Source of the DNA: Kibdelosporangium philippinense
GTDB taxonomy: Bacteria > Actinomycetota > Actinomycetes > Mycobacteriales > Pseudonocardiaceae
Assembly: GCF_021390435.2 (NCBI RefSeq)
Contig: NZ_JAJVCN010000001.1
Location: forward strand, 1,798,001-1,862,000
Direction of reading: 5' to 3'
DNA: 64,000 nucleotides
Shown here: one piece after another, positions 1 to 7,548 of the stretch
Position numbering within the stretch: the first letter of the stretch is position 1
Layout of the letters: the number at the start of each line of letters is the position of its first letter
The notes under the pieces: model-generated
The model's input: the letters and a program-made list of their open reading frames with translations, nothing else
What the model was told of the DNA's origin: nothing
Databases searched by the model: none
Made by a program: the position numbers and the translations under genes

Positions 1-122
1 GCCATTGCCAACAGCTCCGACAAAGCGAGAGTTTCGGCGTCGGAGGCCGTGAGGTGGTAGCGGGCCGCGAACTCCCACTTCGAGAAGTACGTCTCGAGCC
101 GGAAGTCAGGAAGTACGGGCAT
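1..122 (-). CDS. PLP-dependent aminotransferase class I/II, N-terminal fragment
   Basis: The ATG is at 122 on the minus strand and the frame stays open to base 1, so only about 40 N-terminal residues are visible. They begin MPVLPDFRLETYFSKWEF and continue with an ARYHLTASDAETL stretch, which I recognise as the opening of actinobacterial fold-type I aminotransferases of the class I/II group. The active-site lysine lies outside the window, so the substrate cannot be judged. The start overlaps the end of the upstream PAS/HTH regulator by 17 nt, which indicates co-transcription and translational coupling. The regulator may therefore sense the amino acid this enzyme uses. Confidence 0.7.
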   Translation of the reverse strand, partial: MPVLPDFRLETYFSKWEFAARYHLTASDAETLALSELLAM

Positions 123-735
123 CGGGGGTTTCCTTCCGGGATTCGGCAAGTAGTTGGTAGACGGCCGATCGCGAGATACGCAGCGCCCGCGCGACCACGG
201 GGACAGATCGGCGCTGGGTGAAGATCCCGGCCGCGTCCAACTGCCCGACCAGGACGAGCCGGTCCTGTTTGGACAAGTTGTCCAGCTGGGTGCTGTGTTC
301 GCGGACGTACTCGCCGACCAGGTCGTTGAGCGTCTCGGTCCAGTCGTTCTCGAACAAGGCTTTGGGTTGTTCGGTGGTCGGCGCGGCGAACGCGGCCAGG
401 AAGCGGGCGGCCTCGTCGAACGCGGTCCGGTCGACGTTCACGCAGAACACCGCTTCGGCGTGCCCGGAGGCATCCCTGATCACCGCGCTCACGCTGGACA
501 GGCGCCTGCCGTCGGCCAGCGACTTCGGGTACGGGCCGTAGACGTCACGGCTGGCCGGCCGGATCCCGTCGAGCTCGCTGAGCAGCGACGGATCGCCGAT
601 CGTCCGGCCGGACATCGGGTTCCAGATCGCCGCGATCGTGCCGGTCACCGGGTCGTGCAGGACGACCTCGGCGTGCGGGGACAGCAGCCGGGCCATCGCC
701 TCGGCCGCGGGCGCCAGCCGTTCGAACACGTCCAT
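106..735 (-). CDS. YheO/DauR-like transcriptional regulator (PAS + HTH)
   Basis: This 209-residue protein has an N-terminal YheO-like PAS domain (about residues 8-110, with the characteristic LSPHAEVVLHDP opening) and a C-terminal HTH of the HTH_22 type (about 150-200, ending in an ISRSAVYQLL recognition helix). Family members such as DauR sense small amino-acid-related ligands and control adjacent catabolic genes. Its stop overlaps the start of the aminotransferase by 17 nt, so it is probably the first gene of that operon. A TGGACA-N3-TGTCCA palindrome lies just upstream of its start and is a natural autoregulatory site. Confidence 0.82.
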   Translation of the reverse strand: MDVFERLAPAAEAMARLLSPHAEVVLHDPVTGTIAAIWNPMSGRTIGDPSLLSELDGIRPASRDVYGPYPKSLADGRRLSSVSAVIRDASGHAEAVFCVNVDRTAFDEAARFLAAFAAPTTEQPKALFENDWTETLNDLVGEYVREHSTQLDNLSKQDRLVLVGQLDAAGIFTQRRSVPVVARALRISRSAVYQLLAESRKETPDARTS

Positions 736-739
736 GCCG

Positions 740-772
740 TGGACAATACGTCTTGGGTGGACAAAATGTCCA
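740..772. promoter_or_regulatory. Operator-like palindrome between the PAS and MarR regulator genes
   Basis: TGGACA-AAA-TGTCCA is a perfect 6-3-6 inverted repeat at 758-772, with a further TGGACA half-site at 740-745. It lies in the 86-bp gap between the divergent PAS/HTH regulator (start 735) and the MarR gene (start 822). It is closer to the PAS regulator, which makes that protein the likelier ligand; MarR binding is the alternative. Confidence 0.5.
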
Positions 773-821
773 GACCGGTCTGTGGTCAGTACGCTGGTCT
801 TGCGGCCAGTAGACTGGGCCG

Positions 822-1400
822 ATGCCGGGCCACCGATCGATCAACGAGGCCGAGAAGCTGGCCGAGGCCAAGCTCGGCGGGATCGCGATCAGCCGTGAAC
901 AGATGGCCACGGTCGCCAACATCCACCGCGCGGCGATGGCCGTGCGCCAGCACTTCGAAGGCGGCGTGCTGCGCGAAGTCGACCTGACCTGGACCACGTT
1001 CGTGGTGCTGTGGGTGGTCTGGGTCTGGGGCGAGTCGGAAACCCGGCACGTGGCCGAGGAAGCCGGGATCTCAAAGGGAACCCTCACCGGCGTGGCGAAA
1101 ACCTTGGAGTCACGGGGTTTCGTGCAACGCGCCGCGCACCCGTCGGACGGCAGGCTCGTGCTGCTCAGCCTCACCGAGGAAGGCGAGCAGCTGATGCAGC
1201 GGATCTTCCCGGCCTTCAACGCCGAAGAGGTCTTCGTGACCAAACAGCTGAGCCCGGACGAGTTGCGCAGCACCGCCGAGTCGCTGCGCAAGGTCGTCCG
1301 TCAGGTTGAGATGCATGGCGACGAGCGGCGCCAGGAAATCCTGGCGGGCTCAACGTTGCCGCCGCGCCGCAGCGGCCGTCGCCCCAAGAACCCCAGCTGA
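822..1400 (+). CDS. MarR-family transcriptional regulator
   Basis: This is a 192-residue winged-helix protein. The MarR core lies at about residues 30-150: a recognition helix around GISKGTLTGVAKTLESRGF and a wing with RAAHPSDGRLVLLSLTEEG. A basic tail (RRSGRRPKNPS) follows. The gene converges on the meta-cleavage operon, its stop one base from that of the fumarylacetoacetase-family gene. HpaR, repressor of homoprotocatechuate catabolism in enterobacteria, is also a MarR protein, so this is a plausible candidate for the repressor acting at the shared operators near 5360 and 6205. That link is inference only. Confidence 0.85.
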   Translation: MPGHRSINEAEKLAEAKLGGIAISREQMATVANIHRAAMAVRQHFEGGVLREVDLTWTTFVVLWVVWVWGESETRHVAEEAGISKGTLTGVAKTLESRGFVQRAAHPSDGRLVLLSLTEEGEQLMQRIFPAFNAEEVFVTKQLSPDELRSTAESLRKVVRQVEMHGDERRQEILAGSTLPPRRSGRRPKNPS

Positions 1401-1401
1401 C

Positions 1402-2247
1402 TCACTTCCGAGGCGGTCGGATGCCCCGGAATTCCCAGTCGCCGCCCAATGCCGTGGACAGCACTTCCTCGGATTCCGTTGGCTGCGCGCCGATGTCGGT
1501 ACGGATCGCGGTCGGGCCGGACACGATGTGGTTGGTCAACCTGCCGAGGCCTTCCACCTCCACCTCGACCACGTCACCCGGCTGCACCGGCCGGGAATTG
1601 GCTGGGGTGCCCGACAGCAGCACGTCGCCGGGGTGCAGCGTGATCGTCCTGGCGATGTCGGCGACGAGATAGTGCATGTCCCACTTCATCTCGTCGGTCG
1701 ATCCATTCTGGACAACGTTCCCGTTCACGTACGTCCTGATGTATTTCCCGTGGAAATCCCAGTCGGTGACCAGGCCGGGGCCGAGCGGGCACAACGTGTC
1801 GGAACCCTTGACCCGCAACATCGAACCCGCGTCCGTGTCACGGAAATCGTGCAGGCCGAAGTCATTGGCGACGGTGTAGCCCGCGATGTACGCCCCGGCG
1901 TCCTCCGGAGCGATGTTGCGGCACGTCCGGCCGATGACGATGGCGACTTCACCCTCGTAGTTCAGCCATTTGCAGCCTTCTGGCCGGACCACCGCGCCTT
2001 GGTGGGCGTTCAGGGCCGACGTCGGCTTGTGGAAGTACGTTGGCGTGTCCGACAACGTGATCTGGAATTCCTCCACCCGGCTGCGGTGGTTGAGGTGCAC
2101 AGCGACCACTTTGGACGGAACAACCGGCGGAAGATGTGTTGCCTCAGCGGCTTTGACCCGACGGCCGTCGCCGGAGACGAGCTCGTCGCCGTCACGGACG
2201 GTCTCGACGACGGCGCCATCGAGCAGGATTCGACGGTACTCAGGCAT
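1402..2247 (-). CDS. Fumarylacetoacetate hydrolase-family isomerase/decarboxylase (HpcE/HpaG-like)
   Basis: This 281-residue protein has the FAH C-terminal fold over about residues 60-275. The segment WLNYEGEVAIVIGR and the following DFGLHDFRD supply the expected acidic metal ligands, and LLSGTPANSRPVQPGD is a family signature. HpcE/HpaG members isomerise and decarboxylate the oxidised ring-cleavage product in homoprotocatechuate degradation; other members hydrolyse acylpyruvates. It is the last gene of a tight operon, and its ATG overlaps the end of the dioxygenase gene by 8 nt. The context favours a meta-cleavage role, but the exact substrate is unproven. Confidence 0.82.
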   Translation of the reverse strand: MPEYRRILLDGAVVETVRDGDELVSGDGRRVKAAEATHLPPVVPSKVVAVHLNHRSRVEEFQITLSDTPTYFHKPTSALNAHQGAVVRPEGCKWLNYEGEVAIVIGRTCRNIAPEDAGAYIAGYTVANDFGLHDFRDTDAGSMLRVKGSDTLCPLGPGLVTDWDFHGKYIRTYVNGNVVQNGSTDEMKWDMHYLVADIARTITLHPGDVLLSGTPANSRPVQPGDVVEVEVEGLGRLTNHIVSGPTAIRTDIGAQPTESEEVLSTALGGDWEFRGIRPPRK

Positions 2248-3130
2248 TCGCGGTCCAGCCTCCTTGTGGCCGATCGAACCAGAGATGCGCTTGCCCGGTT
2301 CCGATCGCGTTCTCGTACTCGCCGTACTGCCGGGCCGGTGCGGTGCACCGCTCCTCGCCCAGCGCGCCTGCCAGCATGATGTAGTGGAAGAACTTGGCTT
2401 CCGGCTTGTGTTTCCAGAAGTCCGGCATGGTCTGCAGGACCTTGTCGTGCCTGCCTTGGATGAACCACGCGATCCGCTCGTAGTCGGCGTCCCTTGCCTC
2501 CGGCGTGCGGATGTGCACGGGATCGCTGGCCTCGTGGCTGCGCAGTTCGCGCAACGGCCAGAACGTGTGGGACATCGCGCCGGACGCGATCACGAGCACT
2601 TTGCGATCCGTCGCGGCGATGCCGTCGGCGAGGGCACGGCCGAGCCTGAGGTGGTCTTCCATGTCGCCGGTCTGGCACACGCCGATGGTGATCCATCGCT
2701 TGTCCGGCAAGCCTTCGCCGAGGAACTTCCACAGGTTCAGGGTCGCGTAGTAGATCGGCAGGTAGTCGTCGTCGATCGGGGTGATCCAGGTGTCGTGCTT
2801 GTCCGCGAAACTGGCGATAGCTTGGGCGAGTTCGGGATCGCCGGGGAAATCGTATGGCATCCGGCACATTCCGCGCGGCAGTTCCTCCGAAGTGAACAGT
2901 CCGGCACGCCGATTCTGCGCGGTGACAACGAATTCGACGGTCGTGGCCCAATGCGAGTCAAGGACGACCACGGTGTCGTAGTCGAGTGTCTCGAATACGT
3001 CCTCGCGCAGCTGCTGCAGGCCAGTGACGAGCGAGATCTCCTTGCCCTCGTTGATATCCAGGCGGTCTTCGAGTGGCAGCACAATGGTTGGAACGTGCGC
3101 GAGCAGGCCTGCGCCGACAATCTCACCCAC
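2240..3130 (-). CDS. Class III extradiol ring-cleavage dioxygenase (LigB superfamily, HpcB/HpaD-like)
   Basis: This 296-residue protein aligns with HpcB/HpaD-type 3,4-dihydroxyphenylacetate 2,3-dioxygenases. Similar elements include an early HVP motif, DSHWATTVEF in place of the enterobacterial DTHW segment, FTSEELPRGM, the Asp/Pro-rich PYDFPGDPELAQAI, and a late catalytic SGAMSHTF. These enzymes use a 2-His-1-carboxylate Fe(II) to cleave a catechol next to its hydroxyls. The start is GTG at 3130, giving an 8-nt overlap with the end of the aldehyde dehydrogenase gene. A phenolic substrate is likely; whether it is homoprotocatechuate itself is not shown. Confidence 0.82.
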   Translation of the reverse strand: MGEIVGAGLLAHVPTIVLPLEDRLDINEGKEISLVTGLQQLREDVFETLDYDTVVVLDSHWATTVEFVVTAQNRRAGLFTSEELPRGMCRMPYDFPGDPELAQAIASFADKHDTWITPIDDDYLPIYYATLNLWKFLGEGLPDKRWITIGVCQTGDMEDHLRLGRALADGIAATDRKVLVIASGAMSHTFWPLRELRSHEASDPVHIRTPEARDADYERIAWFIQGRHDKVLQTMPDFWKHKPEAKFFHYIMLAGALGEERCTAPARQYGEYENAIGTGQAHLWFDRPQGGWTANA

Positions 3131-4556
3131 GGTCGTTCCACCCCTTCGGCGCGGTCACGGTGTTCTTCAGATCGCAGTAGAAGTCGAAACTCCAGTTCCC
3201 GCCCTCGCGGCCGATACCGGACTGACGTGAACCACCGAACGGTGCCTGCAGGTCACGCACGAAGAAGCAGTTCACCCAGACCGTTCCAGCAACCAACTGC
3301 TTGCTCACGCGGTCGGCGCGCTCCTTTGAGCCAGTCGCCAGGGTTGCTGCCAGGCCGTATTTGGTGTCGTTGGCCAGCGCCACGGCCTCGCCCTCGGTCG
3401 TGAAGGTCTGCAGCGTCAGGACCGGGCCGAACACCTCGTCCTGCACGATCTCCGAATCCTGGGCGACATCGGTCAGCAGGGTCGGCCGGTAGTACAGGCC
3501 GCCGAGATCCTCGTTCGGGCCGCCGCCGATGACCGCCCTGGCGCCCTGAGCAAGCGCTCGCTTGACGTAGCCGTCGATCTTGGCGAGCTGATGCTCGTGC
3601 ACGTTCGGGCCGATGTCCGTCGCCTCATCCCGCGGATCGCCTTGCCGCAAAGCCGAAGCCTTGGCCACAAAACGCGCGGTGAACTCGTCCGCGATCTCCT
3701 GTTGGACGAGGATGCGGGTAGCGGCGAGGCAGACTTGCCCGGCGTTGTCGTACTGCTCGACCGCCAGGTCGACGGCAAGATCCAGGTCAGCGTCCGTGAA
3801 GATCAACAAGGGTGATTTGCCGCCGAGTTCCAGGCTGAGCGGCGTCAGGTTGGCTGCCGCGGCTGCCGCGATCCGCTGAGCAGTCGGCACCGAACCGGTG
3901 AAACTGATCCGCCGGACGTCCGGGTGCGCGACCAGCGGACCGCCGACTTCGGCGCCGTAACCCTGGACGACGTTGAACACGCCATCCGGAAGGCCTGCCT
4001 CGGCTGTGATGTCGGCGAGGATCGAGGCCGTGCGCGGCGACCACTCGGCAGGCTTGAGAACCACGGTGTTCCCGGCTGCCAAGGCGGGCGCGATCTTCCA
4101 CGTGGCCAGCATGAGCGGCGCGTTCCATGGCGTGATCAACGCGCATGGCCCTGCGGGATCCCAAGACACGTGGTTGGTGTGGCCGCGTGTGTCGAAGTCC
4201 TTGTGCTCCAACTGAACGAGCCAGTCGGCGAAGAACCGGAAGTTGTGCGCGACCCGCGGCATCACGCCTCGGCGGTGCGACCGCAGCAGGGCGCCGTTGT
4301 CCTCGGTTTCGGTGATCGCCAGCTCTTCGAGACGCTTCTCCACGCCGTCCGCGATGGCGTGCAAAATCTCCGCACGCTCTACTTTGGACGTCCGTGCCCA
4401 TGCCGGGAACGCCTTCTTAGCTGCCTCAACAGCCTGAGAAGCCTCGGTCGCGCCGCCACGGGCGACCTCGGTGAGCACGCGGCCGTCGATAGGGGAGATG
4501 TCGGTGAACGTCTCCGCGGATCCGACGCGTTCGCCGCCGATCCAGTGCTCGATCAT
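3123..4556 (-). CDS. Aldehyde dehydrogenase (HpcC/DmpC-like semialdehyde dehydrogenase)
   Basis: I place the start at ATG 4556, which forms an ATGA overlap with the preceding gene; the open frame runs further upstream but that stretch is not ALDH-like. The 477-residue protein has the full NAD(P)-dependent ALDH architecture. The general-base glutamate is in LSLELGGKSP, the nucleophilic cysteine in GQVCLAATR, and a C-terminal EVFGPVL motif is present. Placed just before an extradiol dioxygenase, it most likely oxidises the ring-fission muconic semialdehyde to the dicarboxylate, as HpcC and DmpC do. Confidence 0.88.
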   Translation of the reverse strand: MIEHWIGGERVGSAETFTDISPIDGRVLTEVARGGATEASQAVEAAKKAFPAWARTSKVERAEILHAIADGVEKRLEELAITETEDNGALLRSHRRGVMPRVAHNFRFFADWLVQLEHKDFDTRGHTNHVSWDPAGPCALITPWNAPLMLATWKIAPALAAGNTVVLKPAEWSPRTASILADITAEAGLPDGVFNVVQGYGAEVGGPLVAHPDVRRISFTGSVPTAQRIAAAAAANLTPLSLELGGKSPLLIFTDADLDLAVDLAVEQYDNAGQVCLAATRILVQQEIADEFTARFVAKASALRQGDPRDEATDIGPNVHEHQLAKIDGYVKRALAQGARAVIGGGPNEDLGGLYYRPTLLTDVAQDSEIVQDEVFGPVLTLQTFTTEGEAVALANDTKYGLAATLATGSKERADRVSKQLVAGTVWVNCFFVRDLQAPFGGSRQSGIGREGGNWSFDFYCDLKNTVTAPKGWNDRG

Positions 4557-5338
4557 CGGTTCTCCAACACCTTGCCGCCGTCCCACACCACGCCCACCTG
4601 ACGGAAGTACGCCGCGATCGGCTCGTCCACGGTCAGCCTCGCGAGTTCCTCGGTCGGTGCCTCGAACAATTCCAGCTCCGCTTGGGCGCGCCACGCCGGA
4701 CCTGCCTCGAACGACTTGGCACCGGACTCGATCACTTCGTTCAACGCCTGGCCGTCACCCGCGATCGACGGCAGTTGCCGGTGGTGTGCCATCGGGTGGC
4801 CGTTGACGAAACCGTTGGTGTCAGAGGGTTCCTTGAGCGTGATCACGGCCTGAGCAAGCCTTCGGTCGGCCGCGGCGAGCGTGGCGCCGAACCGGGCGCC
4901 CGCTTCGAGTTTCGGCGCCGGGCCGTACGGGTGCGGCCGGGTCAGATGGATCGAACCGAACTTCTTCGGATAGCCCTGGTGGATCCCGCGCGCGATGGCG
5001 AAATCCTTGTCCACCCAGATGTAGACGCAGCGCGAGTAGGTCGTGCCCTGGTAGCGGCACCGCACCACCACGAACGCTTCCTTGTACTGCGAGCGGACCG
5101 GATCGAGCAGTTCGTCCCGACTGTCCGAACAGGACTGCCAGTCCGCCCAGATCAACGCGACCGCACCGGGATCCTCCTCGGCGAGCTCCAGCGGTTCGGG
5201 CAGCAGCTCACGGACGCGGTCGGGGTTCGTGCGGTACTCGACCGTCAGCAGGTCGCCCGAGTAGTGCCACGGCGGCGACGGGATCAGCGACGACGCACCC
5301 GTCGCAGTCTTCGGGTAGAAGAATCCGCTGGTCATCAC
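4553..5338 (-). CDS. Acetoacetate decarboxylase-family protein
   Basis: This 261-residue protein has the ADC fold. The segment GIHQGYPKKFG carries the paired lysines found at the Schiff-base site of clostridial acetoacetate decarboxylase, and LPEPLE and WYRDP-like substrate-side segments lie near the N-terminus. ADC-superfamily members include decarboxylases and aldolase-dehydratases acting on beta- or alpha-keto acids. It is first in the operon, 14 nt after the conserved operator, and overlaps the ALDH gene by an ATGA. ADC-type genes are not part of the textbook homoprotocatechuate operon, so this pathway may end differently. Confidence 0.85.
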   Translation of the reverse strand: MMTSGFFYPKTATGASSLIPSPPWHYSGDLLTVEYRTNPDRVRELLPEPLELAEEDPGAVALIWADWQSCSDSRDELLDPVRSQYKEAFVVVRCRYQGTTYSRCVYIWVDKDFAIARGIHQGYPKKFGSIHLTRPHPYGPAPKLEAGARFGATLAAADRRLAQAVITLKEPSDTNGFVNGHPMAHHRQLPSIAGDGQALNEVIESGAKSFEAGPAWRAQAELELFEAPTEELARLTVDEPIAAYFRQVGVVWDGGKVLENR

Positions 5339-5351
5339 GCTCCTCTATGGT

Positions 5352-5369
5352 CATCGTTTGGCCTCAAAC
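5352..5369 (-). promoter_or_regulatory. Operator of the meta-cleavage operon (GTTTG-N4-CAAAC type)
   Basis: Read on the minus strand the site is GTTTGAGGCCAAACGATG, ending 14 nt before the ATG of the acetoacetate decarboxylase-family gene. The core GTTTG-GCCT-CAAAC is an inverted repeat. It matches 16 of 18 positions with the site at 6196-6213 in front of the glutamine-synthetase/P450 operon. A possible -10 (TACATT) abuts its upstream side, so a bound repressor would block transcription. Confidence 0.6.
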
Positions 5370-5441
5370 AATGTAAGGTGACGGCCGATCAGGGTCAAGG
5401 GCGGGTGTCGACGCGCTCGGTTACCAGCGAAGTACCGCGGC

Positions 5442-6119
5442 TCAGTTCAGCCACGCGAGCAGGCCCTGTTTGTAGTTCTCCCGCACCAGCGAGATCGGCA
5501 TGCGGTCCTCGGCCCGCCGCAGCACGGCCTCGACACTGAAAACCGTCCGGTTCGGGTCAAACGTGGTCTCTGTGGCGTTCTCGCGCAGTTCCGAAATGTC
5601 CTCCTGCGGCCAATCTCCAGGCAGTAACTGCCAATCGAACGTCGTACGCAACGTGGTGCGGCTGGGCGTCAGTGACTGAACGACAGTGCCGAATGGGGTG
5701 GTTGTGCGGTCCAATTGGACGTTCATGTCCGAGGTGAGGCGGTCGGGCACGTACCAGTTCTCGGCTTCCGACAGCAGGCGATCGCCGCAGGTCAACCGGA
5801 CTCGGCGGTAGCGGACCTGCTCGACGGGGCCGACTTGCAGGTCGGCTCGTTGGGCGGCACTGAGCGGGGCGGTCGCCCCGGCCTCGTTCGTCGCGACGAT
5901 TCGGGGCTCGGGCGCCAGCTGGTGGTCGCGGCACCAGGTCTGAAGCGTTGTTGTGGCCGATGAACTGGCCAGGATGGCGGATCTGGCTTGCTCGGCGACG
6001 GCATAAAGTCGCAGGTTGCGGTCAAGCTTGGTGTCCATCTCGCCTGGTGCGATCAGGAATCCCGCGACCAACCCCACCGCCAAGGCCGCCACGATGGCAA
6101 TCACAGAGCGGAGTCTCAC
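5442..6119 (-). CDS. Membrane-anchored/secreted protein with chorismate-lyase/UTRA-like domain
   Basis: This 225-residue protein begins with one hydrophobic segment (about residues 5-26), a signal peptide or anchor. The rest resembles the chorismate lyase/UTRA alpha-beta fold: a YRRVRLTCGDRLLSEAENWY strand pair followed by TTPFGTVVQSL, the layout seen in UbiC-like proteins where the ligand sits between sheets. Function is unknown, and the extracytoplasmic location argues against ubiquinone-type metabolism. It is divergent from the glutamine-synthetase-like gene and on the same strand as the meta-cleavage operon, 103 nt upstream of it. Confidence 0.6.
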   Translation of the reverse strand: MRLRSVIAIVAALAVGLVAGFLIAPGEMDTKLDRNLRLYAVAEQARSAILASSSATTTLQTWCRDHQLAPEPRIVATNEAGATAPLSAAQRADLQVGPVEQVRYRRVRLTCGDRLLSEAENWYVPDRLTSDMNVQLDRTTTPFGTVVQSLTPSRTTLRTTFDWQLLPGDWPQEDISELRENATETTFDPNRTVFSVEAVLRRAEDRMPISLVRENYKQGLLAWLN

Positions 6120-6195
6120 TTACTCAGTGTGGCGGGCCCGGGTTGTCTCGGCAATCGCGACAATGGCCTTGTGGTGCGGCACCGGACCGCATACG

Positions 6196-6213
6196 GTTTG
6201 ACCCCAAACGATG
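6196..6213 (+). promoter_or_regulatory. Operator of the GS-like/P450 operon (GTTTG-N4-CAAAC type)
   Basis: The site is GTTTGACCCCAAACGATG, ending 21 nt before the preferred GTG start of the glutamine-synthetase-like gene. It differs from the copy at 5352-5369 only at the two central bases. The match extends through the CGATG flank, outside the inverted repeat, which makes chance similarity unlikely. One regulator probably controls both operons. Confidence 0.6.
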
Positions 6214-6234
6214 GGCTGCCCGAGGGAGACATCG

Positions 6235-7548
6235 GTGAGCATCAGTCAGCTCGTGGACCGGCTGTCCAGTGAGGGAATCGACGTCGTGCGCGTCTCGTAC
6301 CCCGACATGATCGGCACGGACCGCGCCAAGGACGTCCTGATCGAGCACCTCCCGTCGGCTTACGAGCACGGGCTCGCGTTCTGCCGCGCGGTGTACCACA
6401 CGAGCCCGCAAGGCGACACGGTCGCGGTTCCCGGTGGCCTGGATGCGGGACTGCCGGACATCGCGGTCCGTCCCGATCTGTCCACTGTGGTCCCAATCCC
6501 GTGGGAACCGGGTGTGGCTTGGTGTCTTGCGGACTCGTCTGCCCCGGAGTCGCCAAGGGATCTGCTGCGATCGGTGATCGCGCGTGCGGCTGAGCATGGG
6601 GTGCGTCCGGTGATCGGCCCGGAGTTGGAGTACTTCCTGTGCGATCCCGACCCGTCATCCCCGAGTGGATGGCGCCGGTACACATCGGTCACGGGCGCGG
6701 TGTACACCGCTGGTCTCCGTGCGGACCCGGACAATCATTTGCTCCGGACCCTGCGGAACGTCCGTGACCTGGGAATCGGGGTGACCGGCGGGAACCACGA
6801 GTACGACGGCGCCCAGTTCGAGATCAACCTCCAGCACTCCGACGCGTTGTCCGCCGCGGACAGGGCCTTCCGGTTCAAGTCCGCGATCAAGGAGTTGGCC
6901 CGTAAGGAGGGCAGGCTCGCCACCTTCATGGGCAAGCCGTTCAACGACGCCGGTGGATCCGGATTCCACTTCCACCTGTCGTGTGAGAACGACTCTGGCA
7001 ACTGCTTCGACGACCCGGCCGCACCCTATGGACTGTCCATAATGGCCCGTCACGCGATCGCCGGAGTGCTGAAGCACGCTCCCGCGCTGGCCGCGTTGGC
7101 CAACCCGACCATCAATTCCTACAAGCGTTTCGGCCCCGACACGTTGGCGCCGTGGCTGATTGACTGGGGTCTGGACAACCGTAGCGCGATGGTCCGGATC
7201 CCGCCGGAACGTGGTGCGGGCGCGAGGTTCGAGCTGCGCCTCGGGGACGCGAGCGCCAATCCGTACCTGGCCATCGCCGGAACCATCGCCGCGGCTCTGC
7301 TTGGCGTGCTGGCAGGCGATGAACCGCCCGTGCCGCTTGAGGGTTACGGTTACGACACAGCCAAATCCCCTGTCCTGCCGTCGAATCTGACTGCGGCGTT
7401 GGACGCCTTCGAAGCGGACACCGCGTTGACCGAGATGCTTGGCAAGGACTTCACCACGTCGTTCCTGAGCTACAAGCGAGACGAGGTCGAACGGTTCCAA
7501 CGCTACGTCACGGACTGGGAGTTCACCGAATACGGTTACCACCTATGA
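6235..7548 (+). CDS. Glutamine synthetase-like gamma-glutamyl ligase
   Basis: I prefer GTG 6235 because GAGGGAG lies 6 nt upstream; ATG 6211 would put the start inside the operator. The 437-residue protein has the GS catalytic domain: GSGFHFHLS, NPTINSYKRF and PPERGAGARFELRLGD contain the metal- and ATP-binding residues. It is divergent from biosynthetic GlnA. Such GS-like enzymes (TdnQ, IpuC, the ORF beside the morpholine P450 of mycobacteria) gamma-glutamylate amines to start their catabolism. The ATGA overlap with a P450 gene fits that role. The substrate is not determinable here. Confidence 0.82.
   Translation: MSISQLVDRLSSEGIDVVRVSYPDMIGTDRAKDVLIEHLPSAYEHGLAFCRAVYHTSPQGDTVAVPGGLDAGLPDIAVRPDLSTVVPIPWEPGVAWCLADSSAPESPRDLLRSVIARAAEHGVRPVIGPELEYFLCDPDPSSPSGWRRYTSVTGAVYTAGLRADPDNHLLRTLRNVRDLGIGVTGGNHEYDGAQFEINLQHSDALSAADRAFRFKSAIKELARKEGRLATFMGKPFNDAGGSGFHFHLSCENDSGNCFDDPAAPYGLSIMARHAIAGVLKHAPALAALANPTINSYKRFGPDTLAPWLIDWGLDNRSAMVRIPPERGAGARFELRLGDASANPYLAIAGTIAAALLGVLAGDEPPVPLEGYGYDTAKSPVLPSNLTAALDAFEADTALTEMLGKDFTTSFLSYKRDEVERFQRYVTDWEFTEYGYHL

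Noticed and set aside
154..987. Long plus-strand open frame over the PAS/HTH regulator
   Set aside because: It is antisense to a clear PAS/HTH gene, Arg/Gly-rich and without any domain; typical high-GC shadow.
1970..3403. 477-codon plus-strand frame across the meta-cleavage genes
   Set aside because: Antisense to three well-supported overlapping genes and lacking coding character.
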